From an uncultured Clostridia bacterium (GTDB lineage: Bacteria > Bacillota > Clostridia > UMGS1810), in contig CAKSTL010000007.1 of assembly GCA_934500875.1 (NCBI GenBank), forward strand, positions 62,001 through 126,000: a stretch of 64,000 nucleotides of DNA, read 5' to 3'. Shown here in pieces: positions 25,181-34,435 of the stretch; positions within the stretch are counted from its first letter, which is position 1, and each line of letters starts with the position of its first letter. The notes beneath the pieces were generated by a model. That model ran no database searches and had not been told where the DNA came from. It saw only the letters and a list, made by a program, of their open reading frames with translations. Made by a program: the position numbers and the translations under genes.

Positions 25181-26638
25181 TCAAACCTGTGCGCTGTAGT
25201 TGGGCGCTTCTTTTGTAATATAAATATCGTGCGGATGGCTTTCTTTAAGACCTGCGCCGGTAATGCGGACAAATTTTCCGTTTTCTATAAGGTCGTTTAT
25301 ATTTCTTGCTCCGCAGTATCCCATACCGGACCTCAAACCGCCGAGAAGCTGATAAACGGTGTCTGCAAGCGGTCCTTTGTAAGGAACACGTCCTTCAACG
25401 CCCTCGGGAACAAGCTTTTTGGTGCCTGTCTGGAAATATCTGTCACGGCTGCCCTTTTCCATAGCAGCAAGCGAGCCCATTCCACGGTAAACCTTAAAGT
25501 TTCTGCCCTGATAAATTTCAATTTCGCCCGGGCTTTCTTCGCATCCTGCAAGAAGGCTGCCTATCATAATAACGTTTGCGCCTGCGGCAATCGCCTTTGT
25601 GATATCACCCGAATATTTTATTCCGCCGTCGCCGATAACGGGTATTCCCTTCTTTTTGGCAACCTGCGAAGCGTTGTAAATTGCGCTTATCTGCGGCATA
25701 CCGATACCTGCAACGATACGTGTTGTGCAGATTGAACCGGGACCTATACCAACCTTTATTGCGTCAGCACCCGCCTCTATAAGGTCCTCAGCCGCCTCAG
25801 CCGTTGCAATGTTTCCGGCAATAAGGTTAACGTGCGGAAATGCCTCTTTAACCTTTTTAATGCATTTGAAAATATTTGAAGAATGTCCGTGCGCCGAGTC
25901 AAGCACAAGAACGTCAACGTGCGACGCAACAAGAGCCTCAACCCTGTCAAGAACGTCGTTTGTAATGCCTATTGCCGCACCTGCAAGAAGCCTTCCGCTC
26001 GAATCTTTTGCAGAGTTTGGATATTTCACCGATTTTTCAATATCCTTTATTGTGATAAGCCCCTTAAGATTGCCGTTTTTATCGACAATCGGAAGTTTTT
26101 CTATTTTATGCGTCATAAGGATTTTCTTAGCCTCGTCAAGGGTTGTGCCCTCGGGTGCGGTTATAAGATTTTCCTTGGTCATAACATATTTTATCGGCTT
26201 TGAAAAATCTGTTTCAAACCTTAAATCACGGTTTGTGAGTATTCCCACAAGCTTGCCGTTTTCGGTAATCGGCACACCCGAAATTCTGTATTTTCCCATA
26301 ATATCATCTGCGTCCTGCAAGGTGTGCTCGGGCGAAAGGTGGAACGGGTCAACTATAACGCCGTGCTCCGACCTTTTAACCTTGTCAACCTCAACAGCCT
26401 GCGCCTCTATTGACATATTTTTATGGATAACTCCGATTCCGCCCTCTCTTGCCATTGCAATAGCAAGTGCAGATTCTGTAACGGTGTCCATTGCGGCGCT
26501 CATCATAGGAATGTTAAGCGTAATATCGTTTGTAAGCTTGGTTGTAAGGTCAATCTCGTTGGGCAGAACGTCACTTTTCTGCGGAATAAGCAGCACGTCA
26601 TCAAACGTAAGACCTTCAAAAACAAATTTGTCGTTCAT
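25181..26638 (-). CDS. guaB: IMP dehydrogenase
   Basis: This 485-residue enzyme oxidises IMP to XMP with NAD, the first committed step to GTP. The barrel contains the catalytic Cys304 in GSICTTRIV, the flap motif EGVEGRVPYKG and MIGSLLAGCEESPG. Two CBS domains are inserted at residues about 95-205, where nucleotides regulate the enzyme. Full length. It has its own terminator on both sides, so it is a single-gene unit. ATG after GGGAGG. Confidence 0.97.
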   Translation of the reverse strand: MNDKFVFEGLTFDDVLLIPQKSDVLPNEIDLTTKLTNDITLNIPMMSAAMDTVTESALAIAMAREGGIGVIHKNMSIEAQAVEVDKVKRSEHGVIVDPFHLSPEHTLQDADDIMGKYRISGVPITENGKLVGILTNRDLRFETDFSKPIKYVMTKENLITAPEGTTLDEAKKILMTHKIEKLPIVDKNGNLKGLITIKDIEKSVKYPNSAKDSSGRLLAGAAIGITNDVLDRVEALVASHVDVLVLDSAHGHSSNIFKCIKKVKEAFPHVNLIAGNIATAEAAEDLIEAGADAIKVGIGPGSICTTRIVAGIGMPQISAIYNASQVAKKKGIPVIGDGGIKYSGDITKAIAAGANVIMIGSLLAGCEESPGEIEIYQGRNFKVYRGMGSLAAMEKGSRDRYFQTGTKKLVPEGVEGRVPYKGPLADTVYQLLGGLRSGMGYCGARNINDLIENGKFVRITGAGLKESHPHDIYITKEAPNYSAQV

Positions 26639-26682
26639 TATATACCTCCCGTAATTTAGTTTGAAAATACAAAATTATATGT

Positions 26683-26722
26683 AAAAATTCAGAGCCGACA
26701 AAATATCGGCGTCTGAACTTTT
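26683..26722 (-). terminator. Terminator between ileS and guaB
   Basis: On the minus strand TTCAGACGCCGA (26717-26706) and TCGGCTCTGAA (26698-26688) form an imperfect stem followed by TTTTTA. It ends the ileS transcript; an A-run on the other side makes it potentially bidirectional. Confidence 0.8.
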
Positions 26723-26728
26723 TATGCT

Positions 26729-29515
26729 TTATAAGCTTTTTACCACATCTGCGCAGCGTTTGCACAAAGTCGGGTGTTCTTTGTCCTCACCCACGGTTTT
26801 TGAATACATCCAGCAGCGCTCGCATTTTTCACCCTCCGAAACGGAAATTTTAATATATGCTCCCGTTTCGTCGCCCTTTGCGCCGTCGCTTTTTCCTTCC
26901 GACACAACTGCGTCCGAGGTGATAAACACCGTTTTAAGCTCGTCCTCATTTTCTTTAAGGAATTTATAAAGCTCGCCCTCTGCGGATATTTCAACCTTTG
27001 CGTTAAGCGAATGACCGATAATTTTTTCGTTTCTTGCGCTTTCCAAAGCCTTGCTGACGTCGTTTTTGATTGCAATAAGCTTATCGTATTTTTCAGCAAG
27101 CGCAGCGTTGTCATATTCTTCGCAAACCTTGGGCATACCGGCAAACATAACGTGCTTTTTAAAGTCTTTTTCCGAGTGCGGCATAGCGTTCCATATTTCC
27201 TCTGTTGTAAAGCACAAAACAGGTGCAAGAAGCTTTACAAGAGAATCGAGAATTTTATACATAGCCGTCTGCGCACTTCTTCTTGCCTTGCTGTCCGCCT
27301 TTTCGGTATAAAGCCTGTCTTTTATGATGTCAAGGTAGAAATTGCTCATATCAACAACGCAGAAGTGATGAATTGCGTGCTGAAGCGAATGGAACTCATA
27401 GCTTCTGTACGCTTCAAGCGATTTTTTGCAAAGCTCGTTGAGTTTATAAAGCGCCCAGCGGTCAATTTCAAGCATATCCTTATAATCAACCGAATCCTTA
27501 TCGGGGTTAAAGTCCGCTGTGTTTCCGAGAATGTAACGTGCGGTATTCCTGATTTTTCTGTAGCTTTCGGAAAGCTGTTTCAGAATATCGTTGCTCAGCC
27601 TTACATCAGTTTTGTAATCGGACGAAACAACCCACAGACGCAGAATATCAATACCGTATTTTTTGGCAACCTCAAGCGGGTCAATGCCGTTACCGAGCGA
27701 TTTTGACATTTTTTTGCCGTTGCCGTCAACAACCATACCGTGCGTGATAACCTTTTTATACGGCGCTTTTTTGCCCAGCGCAACGCTTGTTAAAAGCGAC
27801 GACTGGAACCAGCCTCTGTACTGGTCGTTTCCTTCAAGATAAACGTCTGCCGGCCAGCTTAAATTATCTCTTCCGGCAAGAACCGCATAATGACTGGAGC
27901 CTGAATCAAACCAAACGTCCATAATATCTTTTTCTTTTGTAAAATGCTCGCAACCGCATTTTTCGCACTTTGTTCCTGCGGGAAGAATTTCGGAAGCGTC
28001 AAGCTCATACCATATTCCCGAGCCTTTTTCGGAGAACAGCTTTGAAACGATTTTTATTGTTTCTTCGTTAATAAGCTCGTGTCCGCACTCTTCGCAGTAG
28101 AAAATCGGAATGGGAACGCCCCATTTTCTCTGACGTGAAATACACCAGTCGCTTCTGTCCTCAACCATTTTTGTAATTCTGTCCTCGCCCCACTTCGGCA
28201 GCCAGTCAACCTCTTTTATTGCCTCAACGGCGTCTTTTTTAAATTTATCAACCGAGGCGAACCACTGTTCCGTCGCACGGAAAACGATAGGCGAAGAACA
28301 TCTCCAGCAATGCGGATACTGGTGGATTATCGGCTCTATTGCAACAAGCGAATTTGTGCTTTTAAGCTCGTCTATAATTGCGGAATTCGATTTTTCATAA
28401 TACATTCCCGCAAATTTTCCTGCCTCCTCGTTAAGAACACCCTTCGAGTCAACCGGAACGATAATGGGCAAATCATAATTCTGGCAGGCAACAAAGTCCT
28501 CGGCGCCGTGACCCGGAGCGGTGTGAACGCAGCCTGTACCTGCGTCGAGCGTAACGTGGTCGCCCAGAATTACCAGAGAATCTCTGTCAATAAACGGATG
28601 TTTGCAGGTTATATATTCCAAATCTCTGCCGTCAAATTCTGCGGCAATTTTATAATTTTCAATATTTGCAGCCTTTGCAAAAGTATCAACAAGGTCTTTT
28701 GCAATAACGTAATATTCGCCTCCGATATCCACAAGTGCGTAGATAAAATCGGGGTTTAAGCAAATTGCAACGTTTCCGGGCAAAGTCCAGGTTGTGGTCG
28801 TCCAAATAACAAAATAAATTTTGTCTTTGTCAAAGCCCTTGAAAACGCCCTTGTCGTCGTTTACCTTAAAGCGGACGTAAATTGAATTTGTCTTGTCCTC
28901 GGCATATTCAATTTCAGCCTCGGCAAGCGCAGTTTCGCAGTCGGGACACCAATAAACCGGCTTCATACCCTTATAAATTACACCCGAATTTGCCATTTTG
29001 CCGAAAACTTCAATCTGTCTGCCTTCAAACTGCGGCTGGAGCGTGTAATACGGATGCTTGTAATCGCCCAAAACGCCCAGTCTTTTAAACTGTTCCGCCT
29101 GATTGTTTATATATTTTAAAGCAAACTCCTCGCAGATTTTGCGGAATTCGCTTGTAGAAACCTCATCTTTTTTGATTTTAAGCTTCTTTATGGCCTGCAC
29201 TTCAATGGGAAGCCCGTGAGTATCCCATCCGGGGATATACTGCGCACGGTAGCCGTCCATATTTTTAAAACGGATAATAATATCCTTTAAAATTTTATTT
29301 AAGCTGTGACCCAAATGTATATCGCCGTTTGCAAACGGAGGGCCGTCGTGAAGGGTAAACTCCTGCTTGCCCTTGTTTTCTTCCATTAACTGCTCGTAAA
29401 GCCCTTCTTCATCCCATTTTTTAACCATATCGGGTTCCTTCTGAGGAAGGTTTGCCCTCATGGAAAAATCGGTTTTGGGAAGATTAAGGGTTTTGCCGTA
29501 ATCAAATTCTTCCAC
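26729..29515 (-). CDS. ileS: Isoleucyl-tRNA synthetase
   Basis: A 928-residue class Ia synthetase that charges tRNA-Ile. The HIGH-type motif is GDIHLGHSL (near residue 65), and KMSKS is in GKKMSKSLGNG (near residue 600). The long CP1 editing insert follows the first motif (GDHVTLDAGTGCVHTAPGHG). A C-terminal zinc knuckle, CERCW...CKRC, is at about residues 895-920, marking the bacterial type. The 59-base gap to divIVA has no room for a T-box, so charging control, if any, acts further upstream. Confidence 0.97.
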   Translation of the reverse strand: MEEFDYGKTLNLPKTDFSMRANLPQKEPDMVKKWDEEGLYEQLMEENKGKQEFTLHDGPPFANGDIHLGHSLNKILKDIIIRFKNMDGYRAQYIPGWDTHGLPIEVQAIKKLKIKKDEVSTSEFRKICEEFALKYINNQAEQFKRLGVLGDYKHPYYTLQPQFEGRQIEVFGKMANSGVIYKGMKPVYWCPDCETALAEAEIEYAEDKTNSIYVRFKVNDDKGVFKGFDKDKIYFVIWTTTTWTLPGNVAICLNPDFIYALVDIGGEYYVIAKDLVDTFAKAANIENYKIAAEFDGRDLEYITCKHPFIDRDSLVILGDHVTLDAGTGCVHTAPGHGAEDFVACQNYDLPIIVPVDSKGVLNEEAGKFAGMYYEKSNSAIIDELKSTNSLVAIEPIIHQYPHCWRCSSPIVFRATEQWFASVDKFKKDAVEAIKEVDWLPKWGEDRITKMVEDRSDWCISRQRKWGVPIPIFYCEECGHELINEETIKIVSKLFSEKGSGIWYELDASEILPAGTKCEKCGCEHFTKEKDIMDVWFDSGSSHYAVLAGRDNLSWPADVYLEGNDQYRGWFQSSLLTSVALGKKAPYKKVITHGMVVDGNGKKMSKSLGNGIDPLEVAKKYGIDILRLWVVSSDYKTDVRLSNDILKQLSESYRKIRNTARYILGNTADFNPDKDSVDYKDMLEIDRWALYKLNELCKKSLEAYRSYEFHSLQHAIHHFCVVDMSNFYLDIIKDRLYTEKADSKARRSAQTAMYKILDSLVKLLAPVLCFTTEEIWNAMPHSEKDFKKHVMFAGMPKVCEEYDNAALAEKYDKLIAIKNDVSKALESARNEKIIGHSLNAKVEISAEGELYKFLKENEDELKTVFITSDAVVSEGKSDGAKGDETGAYIKISVSEGEKCERCWMYSKTVGEDKEHPTLCKRCADVVKSL

Positions 29516-29574
29516 TTATTAAACAACTCCTTTTTTAAAACTGCCAAACAAAAATGTATATAAAAAACTAAAAA

Positions 29575-30051
29575 TTAATTTTTGTTTTCCGTGTTAACTT
29601 CTTCATTTCCCATATTTGATTTCATAGTCTTAAGATACGTTTCAAATTCCGCAATAATACGTGATTTAAAAAGTATGTAATCTCTTTTGAGCTGCTCTGC
29701 TTTTTCAGCGCTCTTTTGCATTTCGGCGTTTGCGTTTTTTATAATATCGCCCGCCTTGCCGTTCGCCTCTTCCACAATAAGACGAGCCTTTTCGGCAGCG
29801 TTGCTTCTTACCTCATCGCTCGCACTTTGCGCAACCAAAAGCGTGCTTTGCATTGTGTCCTCCATAGATTTGTAATGGTCAACCGCATCAGAGAGCGTAT
29901 TTGCCTTGTCCTTTAAGGCAATATTCTCACGGTAGAGCTTTTCGTAATCAACCAAAATAAGCTCCATAAATTTTTCAACGTCTGCCTTGCTGTAGCCTCC
30001 GAAAGTGGATTTTATAAATTTTTTACTTTCAATATCAAGCGGAGAAAGCAC
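29575..30051 (-). CDS. divIVA: DivIVA-family cell division protein
   Basis: A 158-residue coiled-coil protein. The N-terminal membrane-curvature module is clear: LSPLDIESKKFIKSTFGGYSKADVEKFME. Two coiled-coil stretches follow (residues about 35-60 and 75-140). DivIVA marks curved membranes at poles and septa and recruits division or sporulation factors. It lies in the classical order sepF-ylmH-divIVA-ileS. The chosen ATG gives the usual N-terminus, and the gene begins 11 bases after ylmH. Confidence 0.93.
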   Translation of the reverse strand: MLSPLDIESKKFIKSTFGGYSKADVEKFMELILVDYEKLYRENIALKDKANTLSDAVDHYKSMEDTMQSTLLVAQSASDEVRSNAAEKARLIVEEANGKAGDIIKNANAEMQKSAEKAEQLKRDYILFKSRIIAEFETYLKTMKSNMGNEEVNTENKN

Positions 30052-30062
30052 CTTACATCACC

Positions 30063-30833
30063 TCATACATAATATTTAACGCAAATTCGGCGTTTATTCT
30101 TTTTGGTAAGCGGAAAATCGGTAAGTATAATTCCCTTTCCGAAGCCCCGTACCGTTAAAACGTCATTGTTTGAAACCTGTTTGGATAAATTTTTTACACA
30201 TTCGTAATTGAGAAAAACCCTGCCCTCGCAAATAAGAGCGTCGGACACCGCCCTCGACTTTGAACAGAAGGCGCTTACAACGCAGTCAAGGCGCAGCGAC
30301 GTAACCGTTTTTGAAACCTCGTTATACTTTTTCTCAAAATCAGGCAGCTTTTCGCCGCCGCAGATAATACATTCAACATTTGAATGTGCGATTTTTTTAA
30401 GATTAAGCGTCAGAAAATCCGAAATATCGCTTGACGCAAACACATAAGACGCCCCGTCCGAAATTAAAATATCACCCAGTTTTTCCCTCTTTATTCCGAG
30501 CGAAAGACAGGAACCGAGATAATCTCTGTGTTCAAAAACGCTTTTGTCACGTGTAAAAATTTTAAGCGTGTCTATCGGAAAATCCTCATTATCGCAATTG
30601 CCGAAGGCAAACATTCTGCGCTCGGCAGCGTCTGTTCCGCCGAAAGACGAAAAATTTTCAAAATGCGCCTGCGAAAGCTTTTTTTCAAGAACAATGCAGT
30701 CTGCCGGCGACAAAAACGGCGTAAACGTTACCTCGCCGGAAAACTCGCTTTTTTTAATTCTGTCAAAAATAAGCGAAAACAGATTTTTTCTGTCAATATC
30801 CTCTATGCCCGACAAAAATTTAAGCTTGTCCAT
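30063..30833 (-). CDS. ylmH: S4-domain RNA-binding protein YlmH
   Basis: A 256-residue protein whose C-terminal 60 residues form an S4 RNA-binding domain (KTVTSLRLDCVVSAFCSKSRAVSDALICEGRVFLNYE). The first 180 residues are the YlmH-specific part. It belongs to the division cluster, and in Bacillus YlmH can rescue stalled large-subunit complexes, a role related to that of RqcP, which is also in this window (45741-45980). Its ATG overlaps the sepF stop (TAATG), so translation is coupled. Confidence 0.9.
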   Translation of the reverse strand: MDKLKFLSGIEDIDRKNLFSLIFDRIKKSEFSGEVTFTPFLSPADCIVLEKKLSQAHFENFSSFGGTDAAERRMFAFGNCDNEDFPIDTLKIFTRDKSVFEHRDYLGSCLSLGIKREKLGDILISDGASYVFASSDISDFLTLNLKKIAHSNVECIICGGEKLPDFEKKYNEVSKTVTSLRLDCVVSAFCSKSRAVSDALICEGRVFLNYECVKNLSKQVSNNDVLTVRGFGKGIILTDFPLTKKNKRRICVKYYV

Positions 30834-31270
30834 TATTCGGCGTCAAAAAGACCGTGCATTTTAAGCTCCTCGCCAAAGTCGCCCATAATGCCGACATTGT
30901 ACGGCGCAAGAAGCAAAATTCCGTTTGAAACCTTTTGCATACTGCCGTCAAGCGCATATACTGCACCGCTTAAAAAGTTAACTATTTTAACCGCAACGTC
31001 TTTTTCAAGCTTTTCAAGATTAACAACAACAGGCTTTTTCGACTTTAAATGGTCTGCAATTTCCTGTGCGTCGGAATAAGCCGTCGGCTGAATTATAACA
31101 ACCTTAAGCTGCGTGGTTGTGTGAATGTTAACAACCTTGTTTTTTCTCGACGGAGTAAACGAAGGTCTTTGTTCCTCCCTCTCCTCAGGCATAACAGCGT
31201 CTATGCCGTCGTCGTTATCCTCAGAGCCGAGTCCGAGAAAATTAGTAACCTTATCCATAAAATTTGCCAT
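30833..31270 (-). CDS. sepF: Cell division protein SepF
   Basis: A 145-residue FtsZ-binding protein. The N-terminal amphipathic membrane anchor MANFMDKVTNFLGLG is followed by a short acidic linker and the core domain (KVVIIQPTAYSDAQEIADHLKSKKPVVVNLE ... RIVNFLSGAVYALDG-type VNFLSGAVYALDGSMQKVSNGILLLAP). It ties FtsZ rings to the membrane in septum formation. ATG at 31270 is chosen because SepF proteins begin MANF; an ATG five codons upstream has no ribosome site. Confidence 0.94.
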   Translation of the reverse strand: MANFMDKVTNFLGLGSEDNDDGIDAVMPEEREEQRPSFTPSRKNKVVNIHTTTQLKVVIIQPTAYSDAQEIADHLKSKKPVVVNLEKLEKDVAVKIVNFLSGAVYALDGSMQKVSNGILLLAPYNVGIMGDFGEELKMHGLFDAE

Positions 31271-31300
31271 AACACCAATCCCCATTTCAATTTGTTTTTA

Positions 31301-31975
31301 TTATTTAAAAATCTTCGAGCCGATTCTTACGATGTTCGCACCTTCTTCGACGGCAATGACATAATCGGAGCTCATTCCCATCGACAAATATTCCATACTA
31401 ATATTATTATATTTTTTTTGCGATATGTCAACAAAAATTTTGTATAATTTTTTAAAAATCTGTCGAATTTCGTCCTCGGGCGCAAATTTAGGCGCCATTG
31501 TCATAAAACCTTTTACCTTAACGTTTGAAAAATTTTCCGCTTTTTCCAAAAACGGCAGAATTTCATTTTCGCTTATTCCGCTTTTTGTTTCTTCGCCCGA
31601 AATATTTACTTCGATAAGAATATCGGTAATCACGCCCGCCTTTTTTGAAAGACGCTCAATCTCCTCTGCAAGCTTTACGGAATCCACCGAGTGAATAAGT
31701 TTTGTTTTTCCTATTATGTATTTAACCTTATTTGTTTGCAAATGTCCTATAATGTGCCATTTTACGTTCGGAATTTTGTCATACTTTTCCAAAAATTCCT
31801 GAACTCTGTTTTCGCCAAGCTCTGTAATTCCTTCGTTTACGGCGCACATAATATCGTCCGGCCCGACGGTTTTTGTAACGCCGAGAATTGTTATGTCGTC
31901 ATAATTTCTTCCCGATATTTCGCACGCTTTTTTTATATTGCTTCTTATTTTTTCTATATTCTGCGCTATGCTCAA
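31301..31975 (-). CDS. yggS: PLP homeostasis protein YggS (YlmE)
   Basis: A 224-residue pyridoxal-phosphate-binding barrel protein of the PLPBP family, which buffers PLP and influences amino and keto acid balance. The PLP lysine is in ITILGVTKTV; HIIGHLQTNKVKYII, VDSVKLAEEI, VNISGEETKSGI and LSMGMSSDYVIAVEEGANIVRIG are family hallmarks. It is in the sepF cluster as ylmE is in Bacillus. The gene starts just downstream of the HlyD-like gene. Confidence 0.95.
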   Translation of the reverse strand: MSIAQNIEKIRSNIKKACEISGRNYDDITILGVTKTVGPDDIMCAVNEGITELGENRVQEFLEKYDKIPNVKWHIIGHLQTNKVKYIIGKTKLIHSVDSVKLAEEIERLSKKAGVITDILIEVNISGEETKSGISENEILPFLEKAENFSNVKVKGFMTMAPKFAPEDEIRQIFKKLYKIFVDISQKKYNNISMEYLSMGMSSDYVIAVEEGANIVRIGSKIFK

Positions 31976-31988
31976 AATCCGTCAGCTC

Positions 31989-33203
31989 CTATTTTATTAT
32001 TTTTCCGTTATACATCTTGTCGGGCGAAGTCAAAACCTCGTCATAAAGCAAAAGCGAATTTTCGTCCGCATTGTTTTCTTTTACAATCGCATATTTATCG
32101 TCTTTATAAACAATTTCAACCGTTTTAAACTTTGCCGCATTGTCCGAAACCGCATAAACGCCGTCAACGCCGTCCTTTTTGGTAAGTGCGCTTACGGGAA
32201 CCTTAAGTCCGGAATAAATATTTTTTATAAGCTCAACGTCGCACGAGCGCTGCATATAAGAATTTGCGTCATATGCCGTTGTGCTTACCACAATAACGTG
32301 ATTTGAGCCCTTTTCCTCCGAAATTGACATAATGCTTCCCTTAATGTTTTTTGTATCGCCGTCTATGCGTATAAAAACATCCTCGCCCACGGTAAAATCC
32401 TTGCATCTGTCTTTGTCGGCGGACAGTGCAACGCACCACATATAATTGTCTATAAGCTTAATCGAGTCATTTTCCGCAATGCTTTTTTCGTCGTTTTTCT
32501 TAAGTTTGTCGGCAATGCTCTTAAAATCGGAATATGTCAAATTCTTTGCGTTGTCAACGCTTAAAATATCTTCATAGCCGTCTGTATGCGATATAAATAT
32601 TCCCGGCTCGGGCGCAAAAACATTTTGCTCATATTCCGCAAGAAGCGCTTCAAGCTCCTGCTTCTGAGCATTTAAACCGGCAAGGTCATCCTTTGTCGCA
32701 GCGCCCTCTCCGCCAACCTTGTTTTTCTTGTCATACAGTGCGCTGATTTCAGCCTTTGTTTCCAAAACCTTTTGAACGTCGCCGATATTCGTATAATAAA
32801 CAAGCGACGACACTTTTTCCGAAATTTTGCTGTCAAGCTTGTAAATATCGTCCGTAAAATTATCGCTTACCTTTTTTGCGCTTTCAATTTCGCCTATGCG
32901 CTTGTTTATTTTTGCAAGCCTGTCCTGCACGTCTTTGTCGGCATTTTCGTTGACAATCGCCGCAATAAGCTTTCCCGCAGGGACGAGCGTGCCGTCGGCA
33001 ACCTTAGCCGAAACCGTGCCCGAAAGGTTTGTTTCAACCTTTTTTTCGTTTCTTATTATAATGCCCATATGCTTTGTTGCGTTTTCCATACTGCCCGAAA
33101 ACACCATTTCTTTGTTTTGGGGAGGATTCAGCATAAAGTATGCGGCGATAACAACAGCCGCAAGAGCACAAACTGCCATAAGCTTTGTAAATTTATTTTT
33201 CAA
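31989..33203 (-). CDS. HlyD-like membrane fusion/adaptor protein
   Basis: A 404-residue protein with one N-terminal membrane helix (LMAVCALAAVVIAAYFML). The first outside part looks like a barrel-sandwich/lipoyl half (GIIIRNEKKVETNLSGTVSAKVADGTLVPAGKLIAAI), then a helical hairpin with coiled coil (residues about 90-190), then a second half ending in beta strands (VPVSALTKKDGVDGVYAV). This is the plan of periplasmic adaptor proteins, but no transporter gene is adjacent. In Clostridia such a gene often stands upstream of yggS-sepF; its substrate is unknown. Confidence 0.82.
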   Translation of the reverse strand: MKNKFTKLMAVCALAAVVIAAYFMLNPPQNKEMVFSGSMENATKHMGIIIRNEKKVETNLSGTVSAKVADGTLVPAGKLIAAIVNENADKDVQDRLAKINKRIGEIESAKKVSDNFTDDIYKLDSKISEKVSSLVYYTNIGDVQKVLETKAEISALYDKKNKVGGEGAATKDDLAGLNAQKQELEALLAEYEQNVFAPEPGIFISHTDGYEDILSVDNAKNLTYSDFKSIADKLKKNDEKSIAENDSIKLIDNYMWCVALSADKDRCKDFTVGEDVFIRIDGDTKNIKGSIMSISEEKGSNHVIVVSTTAYDANSYMQRSCDVELIKNIYSGLKVPVSALTKKDGVDGVYAVSDNAAKFKTVEIVYKDDKYAIVKENNADENSLLLYDEVLTSPDKMYNGKIIK

Positions 33204-33254
33204 TCCTGCGTCACCGCCAAAAATTTTTTTATACTTTCTTAAGTTCTATATTTC

Positions 33255-33482
33255 TCAGTTTTCGTACTTTGAAAAATCAACCGCACGTTTCGGAATAATT
33301 GTTGAAACGGCGTGCTTGAACACCAGCTGCTGTTTGCCGCCGACCTCAAGCATAATTGTAAAATTGTCAAAGCTTCTTACCTGACCGTTAAACTGAAAAC
33401 CGTTTGTAAGATAAATTGTAACGTCAACCTTCTCTTTTCTCACCGCATTTAAGAATACATCCTGAAAATTTGTCTGTTTCAT
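33255..33482 (-). CDS. hfq: RNA chaperone Hfq
   Basis: A 75-residue Sm-like protein that forms a hexamer and pairs small RNAs with mRNAs. Sm1 is YLTNGFQFNGQVRSFDNFTIML and Sm2 is QQLVFKHAVSTIIP; the KHAVS motif is the family's. The ATG at 33482 overlaps the miaA stop (TAATG), which supports that start over a longer open frame. Order miaA-hfq is common from Proteobacteria to Clostridia. Confidence 0.96.
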   Translation of the reverse strand: MKQTNFQDVFLNAVRKEKVDVTIYLTNGFQFNGQVRSFDNFTIMLEVGGKQQLVFKHAVSTIIPKRAVDFSKYEN

Positions 33483-34435
33483 TAGTCCTGCCTCTTCCTT
33501 TTTAATATAATTTCTTCGCATATACCGGCAATTTCTTCGCTGCTTTTGTTTTCTGCGTCTATCCAGTGTATGCTTTTGTCACGCATAAACCACGTGTACT
33601 GCCGTTTTGCATATCTTCTCGAGTTGCGTTTTAAAAGTTCAACCGCCTCATCGTAGCTTGTTTTTTTGTCCAAATAATCAAGAATTTCTCTGTAGCCTAT
33701 TGCCTGCGACGAGGTTTTTGAAAACCCTTTTTCGCTGTTTTTAATTCTTTCAACTTCGTCCAAAAGACCGTCGGAAAGCATTTTTTCAACCCTTTGGTTT
33801 ATTCTTTCGTAAAGCTTTTCGCTGTTTAAATAAAGCCCTATTTTAACACTGTTTATTTTTTCTCTTCCGCAAAGCGCCGCTTTGTCGTTTTCGGTTTTTG
33901 TTTTCCCGGTAACGTGATAAATCTCCAGCGCACGTATAACCCTTTTTACATTGTTAAAGTGTATTTTTTCTGCGCTTTCGGGGTCTGTTTTCAAAAGCAT
34001 ACCGTGAAGGTATTCGTTGCCCTTTTCCTCTGCGGTTTTTGAAAGAAAATCCCGGTATTTTTCATCATTCACCGTCTTGGAAAAATCAATTCCGTTTAAA
34101 AGAGAATCAATATAAAGCCCCGTTCCGCCGACTATAAGCGGAAAATAACCGCCGTCCGCAATTTTTTCAATTGCAGCCTTCGCCTCGGAAACATACCTTA
34201 CAACGTTATATTCTTCATAAGGCTCTGCAACCGACAGCATATAGTGCGCAACATTTTGCATTTCTTCTTTCGTCGCCTTTGCCGTGCCGATATCCATACC
34301 CTTATAAATCTGCATAGAATCCGCCGACACAATCTGCGCATTTATTTTTTTTGCCAGCAAAACCGAGGCACCCGTTTTTCCAACGCCGGTAGGGCCTACA
34401 ATTGCGGCGGTTAAAATATCATTCACATCAGCCAT
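33482..34435 (-). CDS. miaA: tRNA dimethylallyltransferase
   Basis: This 317-residue enzyme adds the dimethylallyl group to A37 of tRNAs reading U-starting codons. P-loop GPTGVGKT is at residues about 14-21; SADSMQIYKGMDIGTAK, VGGTGLYIDSLLNG and the QAIGYREI, RNSRRYAKRQYTWFM motifs are diagnostic. The product is the substrate of MiaB, whose gene is in the same strand run at 39752. It shares bases with mutL upstream and hfq downstream, so the three are translationally linked. Confidence 0.97.
   Translation of the reverse strand: MADVNDILTAAIVGPTGVGKTGASVLLAKKINAQIVSADSMQIYKGMDIGTAKATKEEMQNVAHYMLSVAEPYEEYNVVRYVSEAKAAIEKIADGGYFPLIVGGTGLYIDSLLNGIDFSKTVNDEKYRDFLSKTAEEKGNEYLHGMLLKTDPESAEKIHFNNVKRVIRALEIYHVTGKTKTENDKAALCGREKINSVKIGLYLNSEKLYERINQRVEKMLSDGLLDEVERIKNSEKGFSKTSSQAIGYREILDYLDKKTSYDEAVELLKRNSRRYAKRQYTWFMRDKSIHWIDAENKSSEEIAGICEEIILKRKRQD

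Noticed and set aside
29516..29574. T-box leader for ileS
   Set aside because: The gap is only 59 bases and lacks the conserved T-box sequence.
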